Origin: Palsa-1233 sp031367105
GTDB lineage: Bacteria > Gemmatimonadota > Gemmatimonadetes > Gemmatimonadales > GWC2-71-9
Length of the DNA: 64,000 bases
Reading direction: 5' to 3'
Assembly: GCA_031367105.1 (NCBI GenBank)
Contig: JANLPG010000145.1
Coordinates: 90,473-154,472 of the forward strand
Part shown: piece by piece, positions 44,151-56,394 of the stretch
Layout: each line of letters opens with the position of its first letter
Position numbering within the stretch: position 1 is the stretch's first letter
Translations under genes and position numbers: made by a program
Notes under the pieces: model-generated
What the model was told of the DNA's origin: nothing
Database searches by the model: none
Seen by the model: the letters and a program-made list of their open reading frames with translations, nothing else

Positions 44151-44844
44151 GCCGGATTGCCGTGGTGCGCTTTCCGGGGAGCAACTCCGAGACCGAGGCA
44201 CTAGCTGCGGTCACGCGTGCCGGCGGTACCGCGGTGCTGCTCGACTATCGCGAATCCTCACTGGGCGGTGCCGATGCGGTGATCCTTCCCGGCGGCTTCT
44301 CCTACGGCGACTATCTCCGATCCGGAGCAATCGCCCGCTTCGCTCCCGTGATGCAGGCGATCCAAAGGCACGCCGCCGGGGGCGGTGCCGTGATCGGGAT
44401 CTGCAACGGTTTCCAGATTCTCTGCGAGGCACACCTCCTGCCCGGTGCGCTCCTCCGCAACGCCCAACAGCGTTTCGCGTCGCGGCCGGTCGACGTTCGC
44501 ATCGAGCGAATTGACACCGTGTGTACCACGGACTACTCCGAAGGAGAAATCATCCGGATCCCGATCTCCCACGGCGAAGGACGCTACGCCGCTGACCCTG
44601 CGACGCTTGAAGCGCTCGAAGCCGAAGGACGGGTGATGATGCGGTACGTGAGTGTCCCCGGGTCAGACGCGCCTCACAACCCCAACGGATCCGCCCGCGA
44701 TATCGCGGGAATCTGCAACGCGTCGGGACAGGTGGTCGGATTCATGCCCCACCCCGAGCGCCTGGCGGAGCGCGTCCTCGGCTCTGATGCCGGACAGCGC
44801 TGCTTCACGTCGCTGGTCGGTCGACTGACCGCGGGGGCGACCAC

Positions 44845-44848
<4 letters not shown>
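44147..44848 (+). CDS. purQ: FGAM synthase glutaminase subunit PurQ
   Basis: 233 residues, class I glutamine amidotransferase. The nucleophile Cys86 is in VIGICNGFQ, and the His/Glu pair is in MPHPER near the C-terminus. VILPGGFSYGDYLRSGAIA and the HGEGRY segment are typical. It supplies ammonia to PurL. ATGA overlap with purS and GTGA with purL. Confidence 0.96.
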
Positions 44849-47121
<2,273 letters not shown>

Positions 47122-47124
47122 ACC

Positions 47125-48522
47125 GTGTGCGGAGTAATCGGTGTCTCCGCTGTCCCCGACGCCGCGCGGGTGACCTACCTCGGTCTCTACGCGCTCCAGC
47201 ACCGCGGCCAGGAGAGTGCCGGGATCGTTGCCGTCGACCACGCGGGGCGCGCGCGCATACATCGCGCGATGGGACTGGTGTCCGACGCCTTCGACGAGCG
47301 CTCCCTGAGTTCACTCGTGGGCGATGTGGCGGTCGGCCACACGCGATATTCCACCGCCGGGAGCACCATCCTCGAAAATGCGCAACCGTATCTCGTCAAT
47401 TACCACGCCGGTCCCCTCTCGGTCGCGCATAACGGCAACCTCGTCAACGCGGTCGAACTGCGTGACGAACTGGTCCGGCAAGGTGCGATCTTTTCGTCGA
47501 GCAGCGATACCGAGATCCTGATTCACCTGATCGCCCGCTCCGACGCACCGACGGTCGAAGGTCAGATCCGGGACGCGCTTGAGCGCGCCGACGGAGCCTA
47601 TTCCGTGGTGATTGGCGTGGGACGAACCATTTACGCCGCGATTGACTCGCGCGGCTTCCGGCCGTTGTTCGTCGCCCAGCTCGATGGCGGAGTGATCGTT
47701 GCCTCGGAAACCTGCGCGCTGGATCTGGTCGGCGCCACTTCCATCCGCGAACTGGAGCCGGGGGAGTTTATCCGGATCGAGGACGGTGACGTCTTCGTGT
47801 TGCCTCGTCTTTCACCGCGGCGGGTGACGCGGTGCATCTTCGAGCTGGTGTACTTCTCACGACCCGACTCGACGATTTTCGGCGAATCCGTCGACCGTGT
47901 GCGCCGTGAACTCGGCCGGCAGCTGGCCAGGTTCCACCCGGCCCCTGGGGCTGACGTCGTCTTCTCCGTGCCCGATTCCTCCAACGTGATGGCGTTGGGG
48001 TATTCCGAGGTCTCCCGCGTGCCCCTCGAATACGGGTTGATCCGCAATCACTACGTGGGCCGCACCTTCATCAACCCGACCCAGGCACTCCGGGTCGAGA
48101 AGGTGAAGATCAAGTTCAATCCGGTCCGCGAAGTCATCGCCGGCAATTCCGTGGTCGTCATCGACGATTCGCTGGTTCGCGGCACCACCAGCAAGGGGCT
48201 GGTCCAGATGATCCGCGCGGCTGGTGCCCGTGAAGTCCACCTCCGCCTCGGCTCCCCCCCGATCACCGGACCGTGCCATTACGGTATCGACACGCCGACG
48301 AAGGCCGAGTTGATCGCCGCGACCCACTCACAGGAGGAAATTCGTCAGTATCTGGGCGTCGACTCACTGGCGTACCTGACACTCGACGAAATGGTGGACG
48401 CCGCCGGGCCACGCAACTCGTGGTGCCACGCCTGCTTCTCAGGCGACTATCCCACCGCACCAGTCCAACTCACCCTCGGCAAATTGCACGACGCCGACTC
48501 GACCGTGGGAGTCGCCGGATGA
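47125..48522 (+). CDS. purF: Amidophosphoribosyltransferase
   Basis: 465 residues. The sequence starts MCGVIGV, so Cys2 is the N-terminal nucleophile after Met removal, with no propeptide. HRGQESAGI and HNGNL mark the glutaminase domain. The PRPP motif is VVVIDDSLVRGTTSKGLV. The C-terminal CHACFSGDYP segment is typical of the 4Fe-4S (Bacillus-type) subgroup, and the Cys positions fit. First committed step of purine synthesis. The ATGA overlap leads into ppdK. Confidence 0.97.
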   Translation: MCGVIGVSAVPDAARVTYLGLYALQHRGQESAGIVAVDHAGRARIHRAMGLVSDAFDERSLSSLVGDVAVGHTRYSTAGSTILENAQPYLVNYHAGPLSVAHNGNLVNAVELRDELVRQGAIFSSSSDTEILIHLIARSDAPTVEGQIRDALERADGAYSVVIGVGRTIYAAIDSRGFRPLFVAQLDGGVIVASETCALDLVGATSIRELEPGEFIRIEDGDVFVLPRLSPRRVTRCIFELVYFSRPDSTIFGESVDRVRRELGRQLARFHPAPGADVVFSVPDSSNVMALGYSEVSRVPLEYGLIRNHYVGRTFINPTQALRVEKVKIKFNPVREVIAGNSVVVIDDSLVRGTTSKGLVQMIRAAGAREVHLRLGSPPITGPCHYGIDTPTKAELIAATHSQEEIRQYLGVDSLAYLTLDEMVDAAGPRNSWCHACFSGDYPTAPVQLTLGKLHDADSTVGVAG

Positions 48523-51188
48523 GCGAGCCCTTCGTCCAGCAGCCTCTGGTCTACTTCTTCGGTCAGGGACGGGCCGAGGGGACCTCGGCAATGAAGGACA
48601 TCCTCGGCGGCAAGGGTGCCGGCCTGGCCGAGATGACCAACCTTGGCATCGCGGTTCCACCGGGCTTCACGATCGCGGCAACCCTGTGCCAGACCTATCT
48701 CGATGCCAGGAGCTTTCCCCCGCGGCTGCGCGCCCAGGTGGAGAAGGCGCTGCAGCACGTCGAGGCTGCGACGGGGAAGGAGTTCGGTGGCGACCAGAAT
48801 CCGCTGCTGGTCTCGGTGCGAAGCGGTGCGGCGGTCTCGATGCCTGGGATGATGGAAACGATCCTCAATCTTGGCCTCAACGATCGCACGGTCGAAGGTC
48901 TGGCCACCCGCAGCAGCAACCCGGCCTTCGCCTGGGACTGCTATCGCCGCTTCGTGCAGATGTATGCAGCGGTCGTCTTCGATCTCCCGAAGGCACCCTT
49001 CGAGTCACTGCTCGAAGAGGCGCGTCTCGCCCACGACGTCGCCCGGGAGATCGATCTGCCGGTCGCCGCATTGAAGGCCCTCGTCGCACGCTTCAAGGCG
49101 CACGTGCGCGAGCGGTCCGGCCGCGACTTCCCCGACGAGCCGATGGAACAGCTCTGGGGGGCGATCGCTGCCGTGTTCGAGAGCTGGAACACGCGCCGAG
49201 CCATCGACTATCGCCGCGTTCACGAGATTCCGGACGCGCTCGGTACGGCGGTCAGCGTCGTCGCGATGGTGTACGGCAACCTCGGCGAAAACTCCGGGAC
49301 CGGGGTGGCATTCTCGCGGAATCCCTCCACCGGTGAGCGGTTTCTCTACGGCGAGTTCCTCTCGAACGCCCAGGGCGAGGACGTCGTCTCCGGAGCGCGC
49401 ACGCCGGAGCCGATCGCCGTCCTCCGGGATCGGATGCCGGGGGTGTATCAGGAGATGGACCGGATGGCCCGGACACTGGAGCGGCACTTTCGCGACGTGC
49501 AGGATATGGAGTTCACGATCGAATCCGGTCGACTCTTCATGCTCCAGACACGCCGGGCGCAACGCTCCGGACCGGCAGCGTTCCGAATCGCCTGCGAGAT
49601 GGTCGAAGAGGATGCGATCTCGGAAGAGGAGGCGGTCGCCCGCATTCCGCCGCAGGCGCTGGAGCAGCTCCTCCACCCGACCATCGATCCGGGTGCAGCG
49701 CTCGATCTGTTCACCACCGGCCTCCCAGCTTCGCCGGGAGCGGCCAGTGGAATGGTTGTCTTCGACGCAGATACCGCAGCGGAACGCGGGCGCCACGATG
49801 AGGCGGTCATCCTGGTACGCCGTGAAACCTCGCCGGAGGACTTCCACGGAATGGTCGCAGCGCGAGCGATCCTGACCGCCCGAGGCGGGATGACGTCGCA
49901 CGCCGCAGTCGTCGCCCGGGGGATGGGGAAGCCGTGCGTCGCCGGGGCACAGAATCTCGAGGTCGATGCGACCGCTGGCGTGATCCGGGTCGCAGGGAGG
50001 GAGGTCCGTGCCGGCGACTGGATCACCCTCGATGGCGCGACCGGCGCGGTCTATGTCGGGCAGGCCAAGTTGCTCGTTCCTGAGATGAGCGAGTATTACC
50101 ACCGGCTGATGGGGTGGGCCGACAAGATCCGCCCCATGCGCGTCCGGGTGAATGCTGACACCCCCGCCGACGCACACCGCGGGCGCGACTTCGGCGCGGA
50201 AGGAATCGGCCTCTGTCGTACCGAACATATGTTCTTCGAAGGCGATCGGTTGACGGCGGTTCGCGAAATGATCCTCGCCGAAGACCGAGCCGAACGCGAT
50301 CTCGCGCTCGCGAAGCTGCTGCCGATGCAGCGGGGCGACTTCGAGGCGATCTTCCGCGCGATGGAGGGATTCCCGGTCACGATCCGGTTGCTCGATCCGC
50401 CGCTGCACGAGTTCCTGCCCCACGATGAAGTCGAGCTGAGCGCGCTGGCCGGCCAGCTGCACAAACCACTCGAGCACGTGCGGCAGGTGGTGGAGTCGTT
50501 GCACGAGCAGAATCCGATGCTCGGCCTCCGTGGCTGTCGACTGGGCATCATTTACCCTGAAATTACGGCGATGCAGGCGCGGGCCATCTTCGAGGCCGCC
50601 TGCACCGTGGCAGCACGCAAGGGCCGAGTCATGCCGGAAGTCATGATTCCGCTGGTCGCCTCCGTGGTCGAGTTCCGTCGTCAGGCGTTGCTGGTGCGCC
50701 AGGTTGCGGAGGAGGTCTTCCGCGAACGCCAGCTCACCGTTCCGTACCTGCTCGGCACAATGATCGAATTGCCACGCGCTGCGCTCACCGCGGACGAAAT
50801 TGCGCGTGAAGCGCAGTTCTTTTCGTTCGGCACCAATGACCTCACGCAGACGACGTGGGGGCTCTCCCGCGATGATGCCGGCCGGTTCCTGCCGCATTAC
50901 GTCGAATCGGGAATCATCGAGAGCGACCCGTTCCAGACGATCGATCAGGCCGGAGTTGGCAAGTTGATGCGAATGGCGAGTGAACTCGGTCGAAAGACCC
51001 GGGCGGATCTCAAGCTCGGCATCTGCGGGGAACACGGTGGCGACCCCGCTTCCATCGCCTTCTGCGAGACATTGAAGATGAACTATGTATCCTGCTCGCC
51101 CTTCCGGGTGCCGATCGCCCGCCTCGCGGCGGCGCAAGCGGCTCTGGCAGCACGGGGCACCGTCGACCGCACCAAGGCCACCGTATGA
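48519..51188 (+). CDS. ppdK: Pyruvate, phosphate dikinase
   Basis: 889 residues from ATG 48519; upstream residues in the frame are purF shadow. N-terminal ATP-grasp: GGKGAGLAEMTNLGIAVPPGFTI, VRSGAAVSMPGMMETILNLG. The phosphohistidine domain has GGMTSHAAVVARGMGKPCV. The C-terminal PEP/pyruvate barrel contains GIGLCRTEHMFF, FSFGTNDLTQTTWGLSRDDA and the catalytic Cys in GICGEHGGDP. It interconverts pyruvate, ATP and Pi with PEP, AMP and PPi. Its position between purF and purE is unusual. ATGA overlaps at both ends. Confidence 0.97.
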   Translation: MSEPFVQQPLVYFFGQGRAEGTSAMKDILGGKGAGLAEMTNLGIAVPPGFTIAATLCQTYLDARSFPPRLRAQVEKALQHVEAATGKEFGGDQNPLLVSVRSGAAVSMPGMMETILNLGLNDRTVEGLATRSSNPAFAWDCYRRFVQMYAAVVFDLPKAPFESLLEEARLAHDVAREIDLPVAALKALVARFKAHVRERSGRDFPDEPMEQLWGAIAAVFESWNTRRAIDYRRVHEIPDALGTAVSVVAMVYGNLGENSGTGVAFSRNPSTGERFLYGEFLSNAQGEDVVSGARTPEPIAVLRDRMPGVYQEMDRMARTLERHFRDVQDMEFTIESGRLFMLQTRRAQRSGPAAFRIACEMVEEDAISEEEAVARIPPQALEQLLHPTIDPGAALDLFTTGLPASPGAASGMVVFDADTAAERGRHDEAVILVRRETSPEDFHGMVAARAILTARGGMTSHAAVVARGMGKPCVAGAQNLEVDATAGVIRVAGREVRAGDWITLDGATGAVYVGQAKLLVPEMSEYYHRLMGWADKIRPMRVRVNADTPADAHRGRDFGAEGIGLCRTEHMFFEGDRLTAVREMILAEDRAERDLALAKLLPMQRGDFEAIFRAMEGFPVTIRLLDPPLHEFLPHDEVELSALAGQLHKPLEHVRQVVESLHEQNPMLGLRGCRLGIIYPEITAMQARAIFEAACTVAARKGRVMPEVMIPLVASVVEFRRQALLVRQVAEEVFRERQLTVPYLLGTMIELPRAALTADEIAREAQFFSFGTNDLTQTTWGLSRDDAGRFLPHYVESGIIESDPFQTIDQAGVGKLMRMASELGRKTRADLKLGICGEHGGDPASIAFCETLKMNYVSCSPFRVPIARLAAAQAALAARGTVDRTKATV

Positions 51189-51679
51189 CTGTGCCGGTCG
51201 TGGGTGTGGTGATGGGAAGTGATTCGGACTGGGACGTGATGCAGCACGCTGCCGCGCGCCTGCTCGAGTTCAACATTCCCTATGAGTCACGGGTTGTCTC
51301 GGCCCACCGGACGCCCGACCTGCTCTTCAGCTACGCGGAGGAAGCCGCCGCACGTGGCCTCCGTTGCATCATCGCCGGAGCCGGCGGCGCCGCCCATCTC
51401 CCGGGCATGCTCGCCGCCAAGACGACGGTGCCGGTCCTGGGGGTGCCGGTGTCGACCCGACACCTGAAGGGGCTCGATTCCCTGCTCTCGATCGTCCAGA
51501 TGCCAGCCGGCATTCCGGTGGCCACCTTCGCCATCGGTGAGGCGGGTGCCGATAACGCCGCGCTGTTCGCGATCGCGATGCTCGCAGGAACTGATGCTCT
51601 GCTCGCCGCCAGGCTGGCGACGTATCGAGGGGCGTTGGAGGCGAAGGTACGCGCCCTCGTCCTCCCGGACCTCGCGTGA
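51185..51679 (+). CDS. purE: N5-carboxyaminoimidazole ribonucleotide mutase
   Basis: 164 residues, class I PurE. MGSDSDWDVM, the SAHRTPD catalytic segment, GAGGAAHLPGMLAAKTTVPVLGVP and GADNAALFA are typical. It converts N5-CAIR to CAIR. purK follows with a GTGA overlap, confirming the bacterial two-step route. Confidence 0.97.
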   Translation: MTVPVVGVVMGSDSDWDVMQHAAARLLEFNIPYESRVVSAHRTPDLLFSYAEEAAARGLRCIIAGAGGAAHLPGMLAAKTTVPVLGVPVSTRHLKGLDSLLSIVQMPAGIPVATFAIGEAGADNAALFAIAMLAGTDALLAARLATYRGALEAKVRALVLPDLA

Positions 51680-52809
51680 TCCTGCCGGGCGCAACCCTGG
51701 GCGTTCTGGGCGGGGGGCAGCTGGGGCGGATGTTCACCGCGGAAGCGCGCCGGATGGGATACCGGGTGATCGTGCTCGATCCCGATCCCGAGGCGCCCGC
51801 CGGTCAGCTCGCCGATCACCATATCGCCCGCTCGTGGAGTGATCCCGAATCGTTGACGGAGCTTGCCGAGAGTTGCGATGCGGTGACCACAGAATTCGAA
51901 AATGTTCCTGCGGATGTCCTCCGCGCGCTCGCGGCCCACCTTCCAGTACGGCCGAGTGCCGATGCCGTCGCGACCACCCAGGATCGCATTGAGGAGAAGC
52001 AGTTCCTGAATGCGATCGGCGTGCCGACGGCGGCGTGGGTGCCGGTCCGCAAGGGCGATTCGTGCGAGGAGGCGTGGCACTCGATGGGTGGCACGACCGC
52101 CATCCTCAAGACGGCCCGGATGGGCTACGATGGCAAAGGACAGGAGATCATCGCAGCCAGCGACGAGCTCCCTGCCGCACTGGTCCGGCTCGGTAGCGTA
52201 CCGTGCATTCTGGAGCGGCGGGTGGCCCTCGAGCGCGAGATTTCTGTCATAGTTGCCCGCGGAGTCGACGGCAGGATGACAACCTGGCCTGTCGCCGAGA
52301 ATGTCCATCGCCAGGGCATCCTGCACACCAGCGTGGTTCCGGCACCGATCCCCGATGCACTTGCCACCGAAGCGCGCACGCTCGCCGAGCAGATCGCGGA
52401 GCGCCTCGACTACGTCGGCGTGATGGGTGTGGAATGCTTCGTGGCCGATGGCGGGAAGCTGCTGGTGAACGAACTCGCCCCACGCCCACACAACAGCGGG
52501 CACTGGACGCTCGACACCTCCGTCACGTCACAGTTCGAACAGCAGGTGCGTACCCTCACTGGCCTGCCCCTCGGTGCGACCGGCACGCTTGCGCCAGTGG
52601 CGATGGTCAATTTGCTTGGCGAACTCTGGCGATTCGGTGAGCCGCGCTGGGATCGTGCGTTGGCACTGGACGGCGTCCGGCTGCACCTCTACGGCAAGCG
52701 GGCACCGAGGGCGGGGCGGAAAATGGGACACTTGACCGCGATGGCGGGGTCGCCTGCGGAGGCGCTGTCGTTGGTGCTTCAGGCGTGGTCGGCATTGAGT
52801 GGGGGATAG
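51676..52809 (+). CDS. purK: N5-carboxyaminoimidazole ribonucleotide synthase
   Basis: 377-residue ATP-grasp enzyme. LGVLGGGQLGRMFTAEARRMG at the N-terminus, VTTEFENVP, ILKTARMGYDGKGQ, GVMGVECFVADGGKLLVNELAPRPHNSGHWT and HLYGKRAPRAGRKMGH are diagnostic. It carboxylates AIR with bicarbonate and ATP. It is the last gene of the run begun at truA. The following 41 bases to the convergent transporter stop show no clear terminator. Confidence 0.97.
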   Translation: MILPGATLGVLGGGQLGRMFTAEARRMGYRVIVLDPDPEAPAGQLADHHIARSWSDPESLTELAESCDAVTTEFENVPADVLRALAAHLPVRPSADAVATTQDRIEEKQFLNAIGVPTAAWVPVRKGDSCEEAWHSMGGTTAILKTARMGYDGKGQEIIAASDELPAALVRLGSVPCILERRVALEREISVIVARGVDGRMTTWPVAENVHRQGILHTSVVPAPIPDALATEARTLAEQIAERLDYVGVMGVECFVADGGKLLVNELAPRPHNSGHWTLDTSVTSQFEQQVRTLTGLPLGATGTLAPVAMVNLLGELWRFGEPRWDRALALDGVRLHLYGKRAPRAGRKMGHLTAMAGSPAEALSLVLQAWSALSGG

Positions 52810-52850
52810 GAAATGCTCATCGCGATCGTGGGCCCTGCTCAGCTGCTGCC

Positions 52851-54185
52851 TCAGAGCGCCAGAATCCCTTTCGCGGCGAGCCACGGCAGCAACACGTAGA
52901 TCGTGAGATCGCGGATCAGGTAGTAGATGAAGAACACCGCGACCACCTTCCAGCCGTAGGTTCTGCCGAGTCCCTTGAGGCCGGAGCGTTTGAAGACGGC
53001 CACAGCCTCCTTCATCCCCGCTGACGATCCGGCATACCAGAGCGTAGTACCCCAGAAGGCGAGCGCCATCAGGCCGGCGGCCACGAGGAACGGTCGTCCG
53101 TTTCCGAAGTGATCGTAGGTATACCCCGCGAGGACGGGTCCGGCCACGCGCGCCAGGCTGCCACTGCTCTGGTAGACTCCCATCGTCGCGCCGCGACGGT
53201 CCGGCGCGGCACCGTGGGAGGCGAGTGAGGAGAGCGAGGGGTTGGTGACCCCGCTCCCCAAGGCGAGCAGCGCCAGGCCGATGTAGAGCGGTGCCAGCTG
53301 GAGCGAGGATCCGACCAGCAGCAACGCGATGGCCATCACCAGGGTACCAGCGATGATGAGGCGCGTCTCACCTGCCCAGGCGGAGAGTCTCCCGATCAGG
53401 CCGCCCTGCACGATCACCATCACGATCCCCATCAGCGCGAGCAGCCACCCGGTGCGTTGCGCCCCGAAGCCGTGTCGCGCCTGCACAAAGAGGGCGAGGG
53501 TGACTTCCATCTGCGTGAACGCGACCGTGACAACGAAGAAGAGGAGTACGGCCGCGCGCGTGCGCGAATCGCCAAGGGTCTGCCGCAGCGCGCTTCGGTC
53601 GAATCGCCGTTGCTGGTGCGCGGCACGGACGGCAGGATCGGCCACGGGCTCCTGCAACTGGAACCAGGCAAATGCGATGTTCGCAGCCGAGAGCGCCGCA
53701 GCCGCGAACATTGGCACCCCGTAGCCGTAACGCGACAACACGCCGCCGATGGCCGGCCCGAAGATGAATCCCAGGCCGAAGGCGGCGCCGATCATCCCCA
53801 TCCCGCGCGCCCGGTCCTTCTCGTCGGTCACGTCGGCGATGTACGCCGTCGCCGTCGAGATATTCGCCCCGCAGATCCCGGCGAAGGTGCGTCCGACAAA
53901 GAGCCAGAGCAACGACGGTGCCCAGCCGAGGATCAGCAGCGAGATCACGCTGCCCGCCATACTCCCGAGCAGCACCGGGCGGCGACCGATCCGGTCCGAC
54001 AACCGCCCCCACACCGGCGCGAAGAAGAACTGCATCAGCGAGTAGGACGTCATCAGCCAGCCAAGGGTCAGCGCACTCGCACCGTAGGCCTTCGCGTAAT
54101 AGGGAAGGATCGGGATGACGATCCCGAAGCCGACCAGGTCGATGAACACGACGACGAAGAGGACGAGCAGCGGACTTCGCTTCAT
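52851..54185 (-). CDS. MFS drug/tetracycline-type exporter with extra C-terminal helix
   Basis: 444 residues, 12 helices plus one more. The DHA1/TetA pattern is clear: FVVVFIDLVGFGIVIPILPYYA in helix 1, GRLSDRIGRRPVLL in loop 2-3, and GPAIGGVLSRYGY in helix 5. A final segment WKVVAVFFIYYLIRDLTIYVLLPWL after about residue 405 adds a thirteenth hydrophobic helix. Such exporters pump diverse small molecules with the proton gradient, and the substrate cannot be read. Its ATG overlaps the ptrB stop (ATGA), so the two form an operon. Confidence 0.87.
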   Translation of the reverse strand: MKRSPLLVLFVVVFIDLVGFGIVIPILPYYAKAYGASALTLGWLMTSYSLMQFFFAPVWGRLSDRIGRRPVLLGSMAGSVISLLILGWAPSLLWLFVGRTFAGICGANISTATAYIADVTDEKDRARGMGMIGAAFGLGFIFGPAIGGVLSRYGYGVPMFAAAALSAANIAFAWFQLQEPVADPAVRAAHQQRRFDRSALRQTLGDSRTRAAVLLFFVVTVAFTQMEVTLALFVQARHGFGAQRTGWLLALMGIVMVIVQGGLIGRLSAWAGETRLIIAGTLVMAIALLLVGSSLQLAPLYIGLALLALGSGVTNPSLSSLASHGAAPDRRGATMGVYQSSGSLARVAGPVLAGYTYDHFGNGRPFLVAAGLMALAFWGTTLWYAGSSAGMKEAVAVFKRSGLKGLGRTYGWKVVAVFFIYYLIRDLTIYVLLPWLAAKGILAL

Positions 54186-56248
54186 CGCGTGCTGAAGCCC
54201 CCGGGAACGACTCCAAGCGCCACCAGCAGAAAGGCGTAATCGGTCGCCACCTCACGCAGGCGATCGTACCGGCCCGATGCCCCGCCGTGGCCGGCGCCGA
54301 GGTTGGTCAGCAGCAGCAAGGGGGCATCATTGGTGCGGAGGGTCCGGATCCTGGCGACATACTTCGCCGGCTCCCAGTACATCACCTGCGAATCATTGAG
54401 GGACGTCCGGACCAGCATCGTCGGATACGGCTCGGCAGCGAGGTTGGTGTACGGGCAGTAATGTCGCATCCAGCCATATTGCTCGGCGATCGCTGGATTC
54501 CCCCACTCCTCGTACTCGCCCACCGTAAGCGGGAGGGTCGCATCCGACATGGTATTGAGGACATCCACGAATGGGACCTGACTCAGCACCGCCGCAAACC
54601 GGGTCGGTGCAAGGTTGACCACTGCTCCCATCAGCAATCCGCCTGCGCTGCCTCCTTCAATCGCGAGCCGATCCGACGCCACGCGTTGCGTCGCGATGAG
54701 GTGGTCCGCCACGGTGAGGAAGTCGGTGAACGAGTTCCGCTTGTGTGCCATCCGGCCGGCCTCGTGCCACGACTTCCCCAGCTCTCCACCGCCTCGGACG
54801 TGCGCGATCGCCACCACCACGCCTCGCTCCAACAGCGAGAGTCGCCCCGACGAGAAGCTCACCGGATAGGGGTAGCCATAGGCTCCGTAGCCGTGAAGCA
54901 AGCAGGGAGCGGTGCCGTCGGCCGATACATCGGCCCGTCGAACCAGCGAGATCGGCACTCGGGTGCCGTCAAGCGCCACGGCCTCGAGTCGCTCGGAGAT
55001 AAAGCGGCTGGGGTCATAGCCACCGACCACCTCCTGCTGCTTGACCAGGGTTCGCTCGCGCGACTCCAGGTCGTAGTCGAAGACAGAAGCGGGTGTGACG
55101 AGGGATTGGTACCCAACGCGGACGGTCGTCAGCTCCCATTCCGGATTGGCGTGGAGGTAGGCCTCGAAGGCCGGCTCCGGAAAGGCGATGCGATGAGTGG
55201 CGGCGTCGCGCAGGCGACGCACTGCCAGCTGCGTGATTCCATCCTCCCGCTCACTGATCAGCAGGTGCCCGGCAAAGCAATCGTGCCCCTCGAGCATGAC
55301 GGCCGGGCGATGGGGCACGATCTCCTCAAGCGTCGCGCACTGGACATCCGCCACGGGTGCTCGCACGAGGCGAAAGTTCCGTCCGACGTCGTTGATCCGA
55401 AGGTAGAAGTGATCGCCGAGGTGATCGACGTCATACTCGACATCGGGCTGACGCGGTAGCAACTGCCGCCAAGCGCCGGTCGCATCACCTGCGGGTAGCA
55501 CCGCCGCATCGCTCGTCGTATGGCTGCCGCGCTGGAGGACGAACCACTCCCGACTGCGCGTCCGAGCGACCGACAGCGAGAACGCCTCGTCGGGTTCTTC
55601 CTCGACCAGCGTGTCGGCGCCGCCCCCCAAGGAATGGCGCCAGAGCTGATTCGACCGCTTGGTGTCGGCATCCTCCGTGACATAGAGCAACGATTGGCCA
55701 TCAGCCGCCCACGCGACCGACGTCACGCGTTCGCGCCGGAGTCCGAGATCTCGGCCATCGGGAAGGCTCGTCAGGAAAAGCGTGTATTGCCGGTAGCCGG
55801 TGTCATCGAGCGAGTAGGCCAGCAGTGTCGCATCGTCGGAGATGGCGAAGTCGCCCAGCGCAAGGAATGACTTCCCCTCGGCGAGAAGATTCAGGTCGAG
55901 CAGCACCTCCTCCACGCCGGCTGTCGGACTGCCCCGCCGACGGCAGTGAATAGCGTATTGCAATCCCTCGACCGTGCGGCTGTAGTACCAGTATGCTCCG
56001 CGACGCACCGGCACCGAGAGATCGGTCTCCTTGATGCGGCCGAGCATCTCCCGATAGAGCTGCCCCTGGAGCAGCTCCGTGGAAGCCAGGACGCTCTCGG
56101 CATAGGCGTTTTCGGCCTCCAACAGCGCGCGCACCGCGGGATTGTCCCGCTCGCGCAGCCAGGCATAGTCGTCGATCAGGGTCTCGCCGTAACGCATCAT
56201 CGACGTGGGGCGGCGCTCCGCGATCGGTGGGGATGAGTGCTCGGGCAT
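54182..56248 (-). CDS. ptrB: Oligopeptidase B-like prolyl oligopeptidase (S9A)
   Basis: 688 residues from ATG 56248. The N-terminal segment DDYAWLRERDNPAVRALLEAENAYAE is typical of S9A enzymes. A beta-propeller follows, then the alpha/beta hydrolase domain: GYGAYG, AHVRGGGELGKSWHEAGR, nucleophile in IEGGSAGGLLMGA, Asp in RTSLNDSQVMYWEPAKY and His in AGHGGASGRYD. It cleaves short peptides after basic residues if truly OpB. No signal peptide, so cytosolic. Divergent from the GNAT gene, with about 146 bases between. Confidence 0.93.
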   Translation of the reverse strand: MPEHSSPPIAERRPTSMMRYGETLIDDYAWLRERDNPAVRALLEAENAYAESVLASTELLQGQLYREMLGRIKETDLSVPVRRGAYWYYSRTVEGLQYAIHCRRRGSPTAGVEEVLLDLNLLAEGKSFLALGDFAISDDATLLAYSLDDTGYRQYTLFLTSLPDGRDLGLRRERVTSVAWAADGQSLLYVTEDADTKRSNQLWRHSLGGGADTLVEEEPDEAFSLSVARTRSREWFVLQRGSHTTSDAAVLPAGDATGAWRQLLPRQPDVEYDVDHLGDHFYLRINDVGRNFRLVRAPVADVQCATLEEIVPHRPAVMLEGHDCFAGHLLISEREDGITQLAVRRLRDAATHRIAFPEPAFEAYLHANPEWELTTVRVGYQSLVTPASVFDYDLESRERTLVKQQEVVGGYDPSRFISERLEAVALDGTRVPISLVRRADVSADGTAPCLLHGYGAYGYPYPVSFSSGRLSLLERGVVVAIAHVRGGGELGKSWHEAGRMAHKRNSFTDFLTVADHLIATQRVASDRLAIEGGSAGGLLMGAVVNLAPTRFAAVLSQVPFVDVLNTMSDATLPLTVGEYEEWGNPAIAEQYGWMRHYCPYTNLAAEPYPTMLVRTSLNDSQVMYWEPAKYVARIRTLRTNDAPLLLLTNLGAGHGGASGRYDRLREVATDYAFLLVALGVVPGGFSTR

Positions 56249-56273
56249 TGGACCTGCAGTCGAGGGTTGATAG

Positions 56274-56289
56274 CCTGGCGCCCGCCAGG
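56274..56289. repeat. Perfect 6-bp inverted repeat in the ptrB/GNAT divergent region
   Basis: CCTGGC and GCCAGG separated by GCCC, in the 146-base non-coding stretch between two divergent starts. It could be an operator or only a small hairpin. The same stretch has an AT-rich TATTTTATT island (56357-56365) that may be the GNAT -10 region. Confidence 0.3.
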
Positions 56290-56394
56290 GTGGGCTCGCC
56301 CCAAGATACTTACCCCCGGATTCGCCTTCGGTGGCTTCCGCCCGCCCCCTCCCCGCTATTTTATTGGCCAACCCCCACCGGATGGAGGCACCCC

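Noticed and set aside
49005..51137. Minus-strand open frame of 710 codons opposite PPDK
   Set aside because: Antisense to a fully recognisable enzyme; no domain and no start context. The same reasoning removes 45628-47262 (opposite purL), 38663-40342 (opposite htrA) and 15017-16750 (opposite the CNNM genes).
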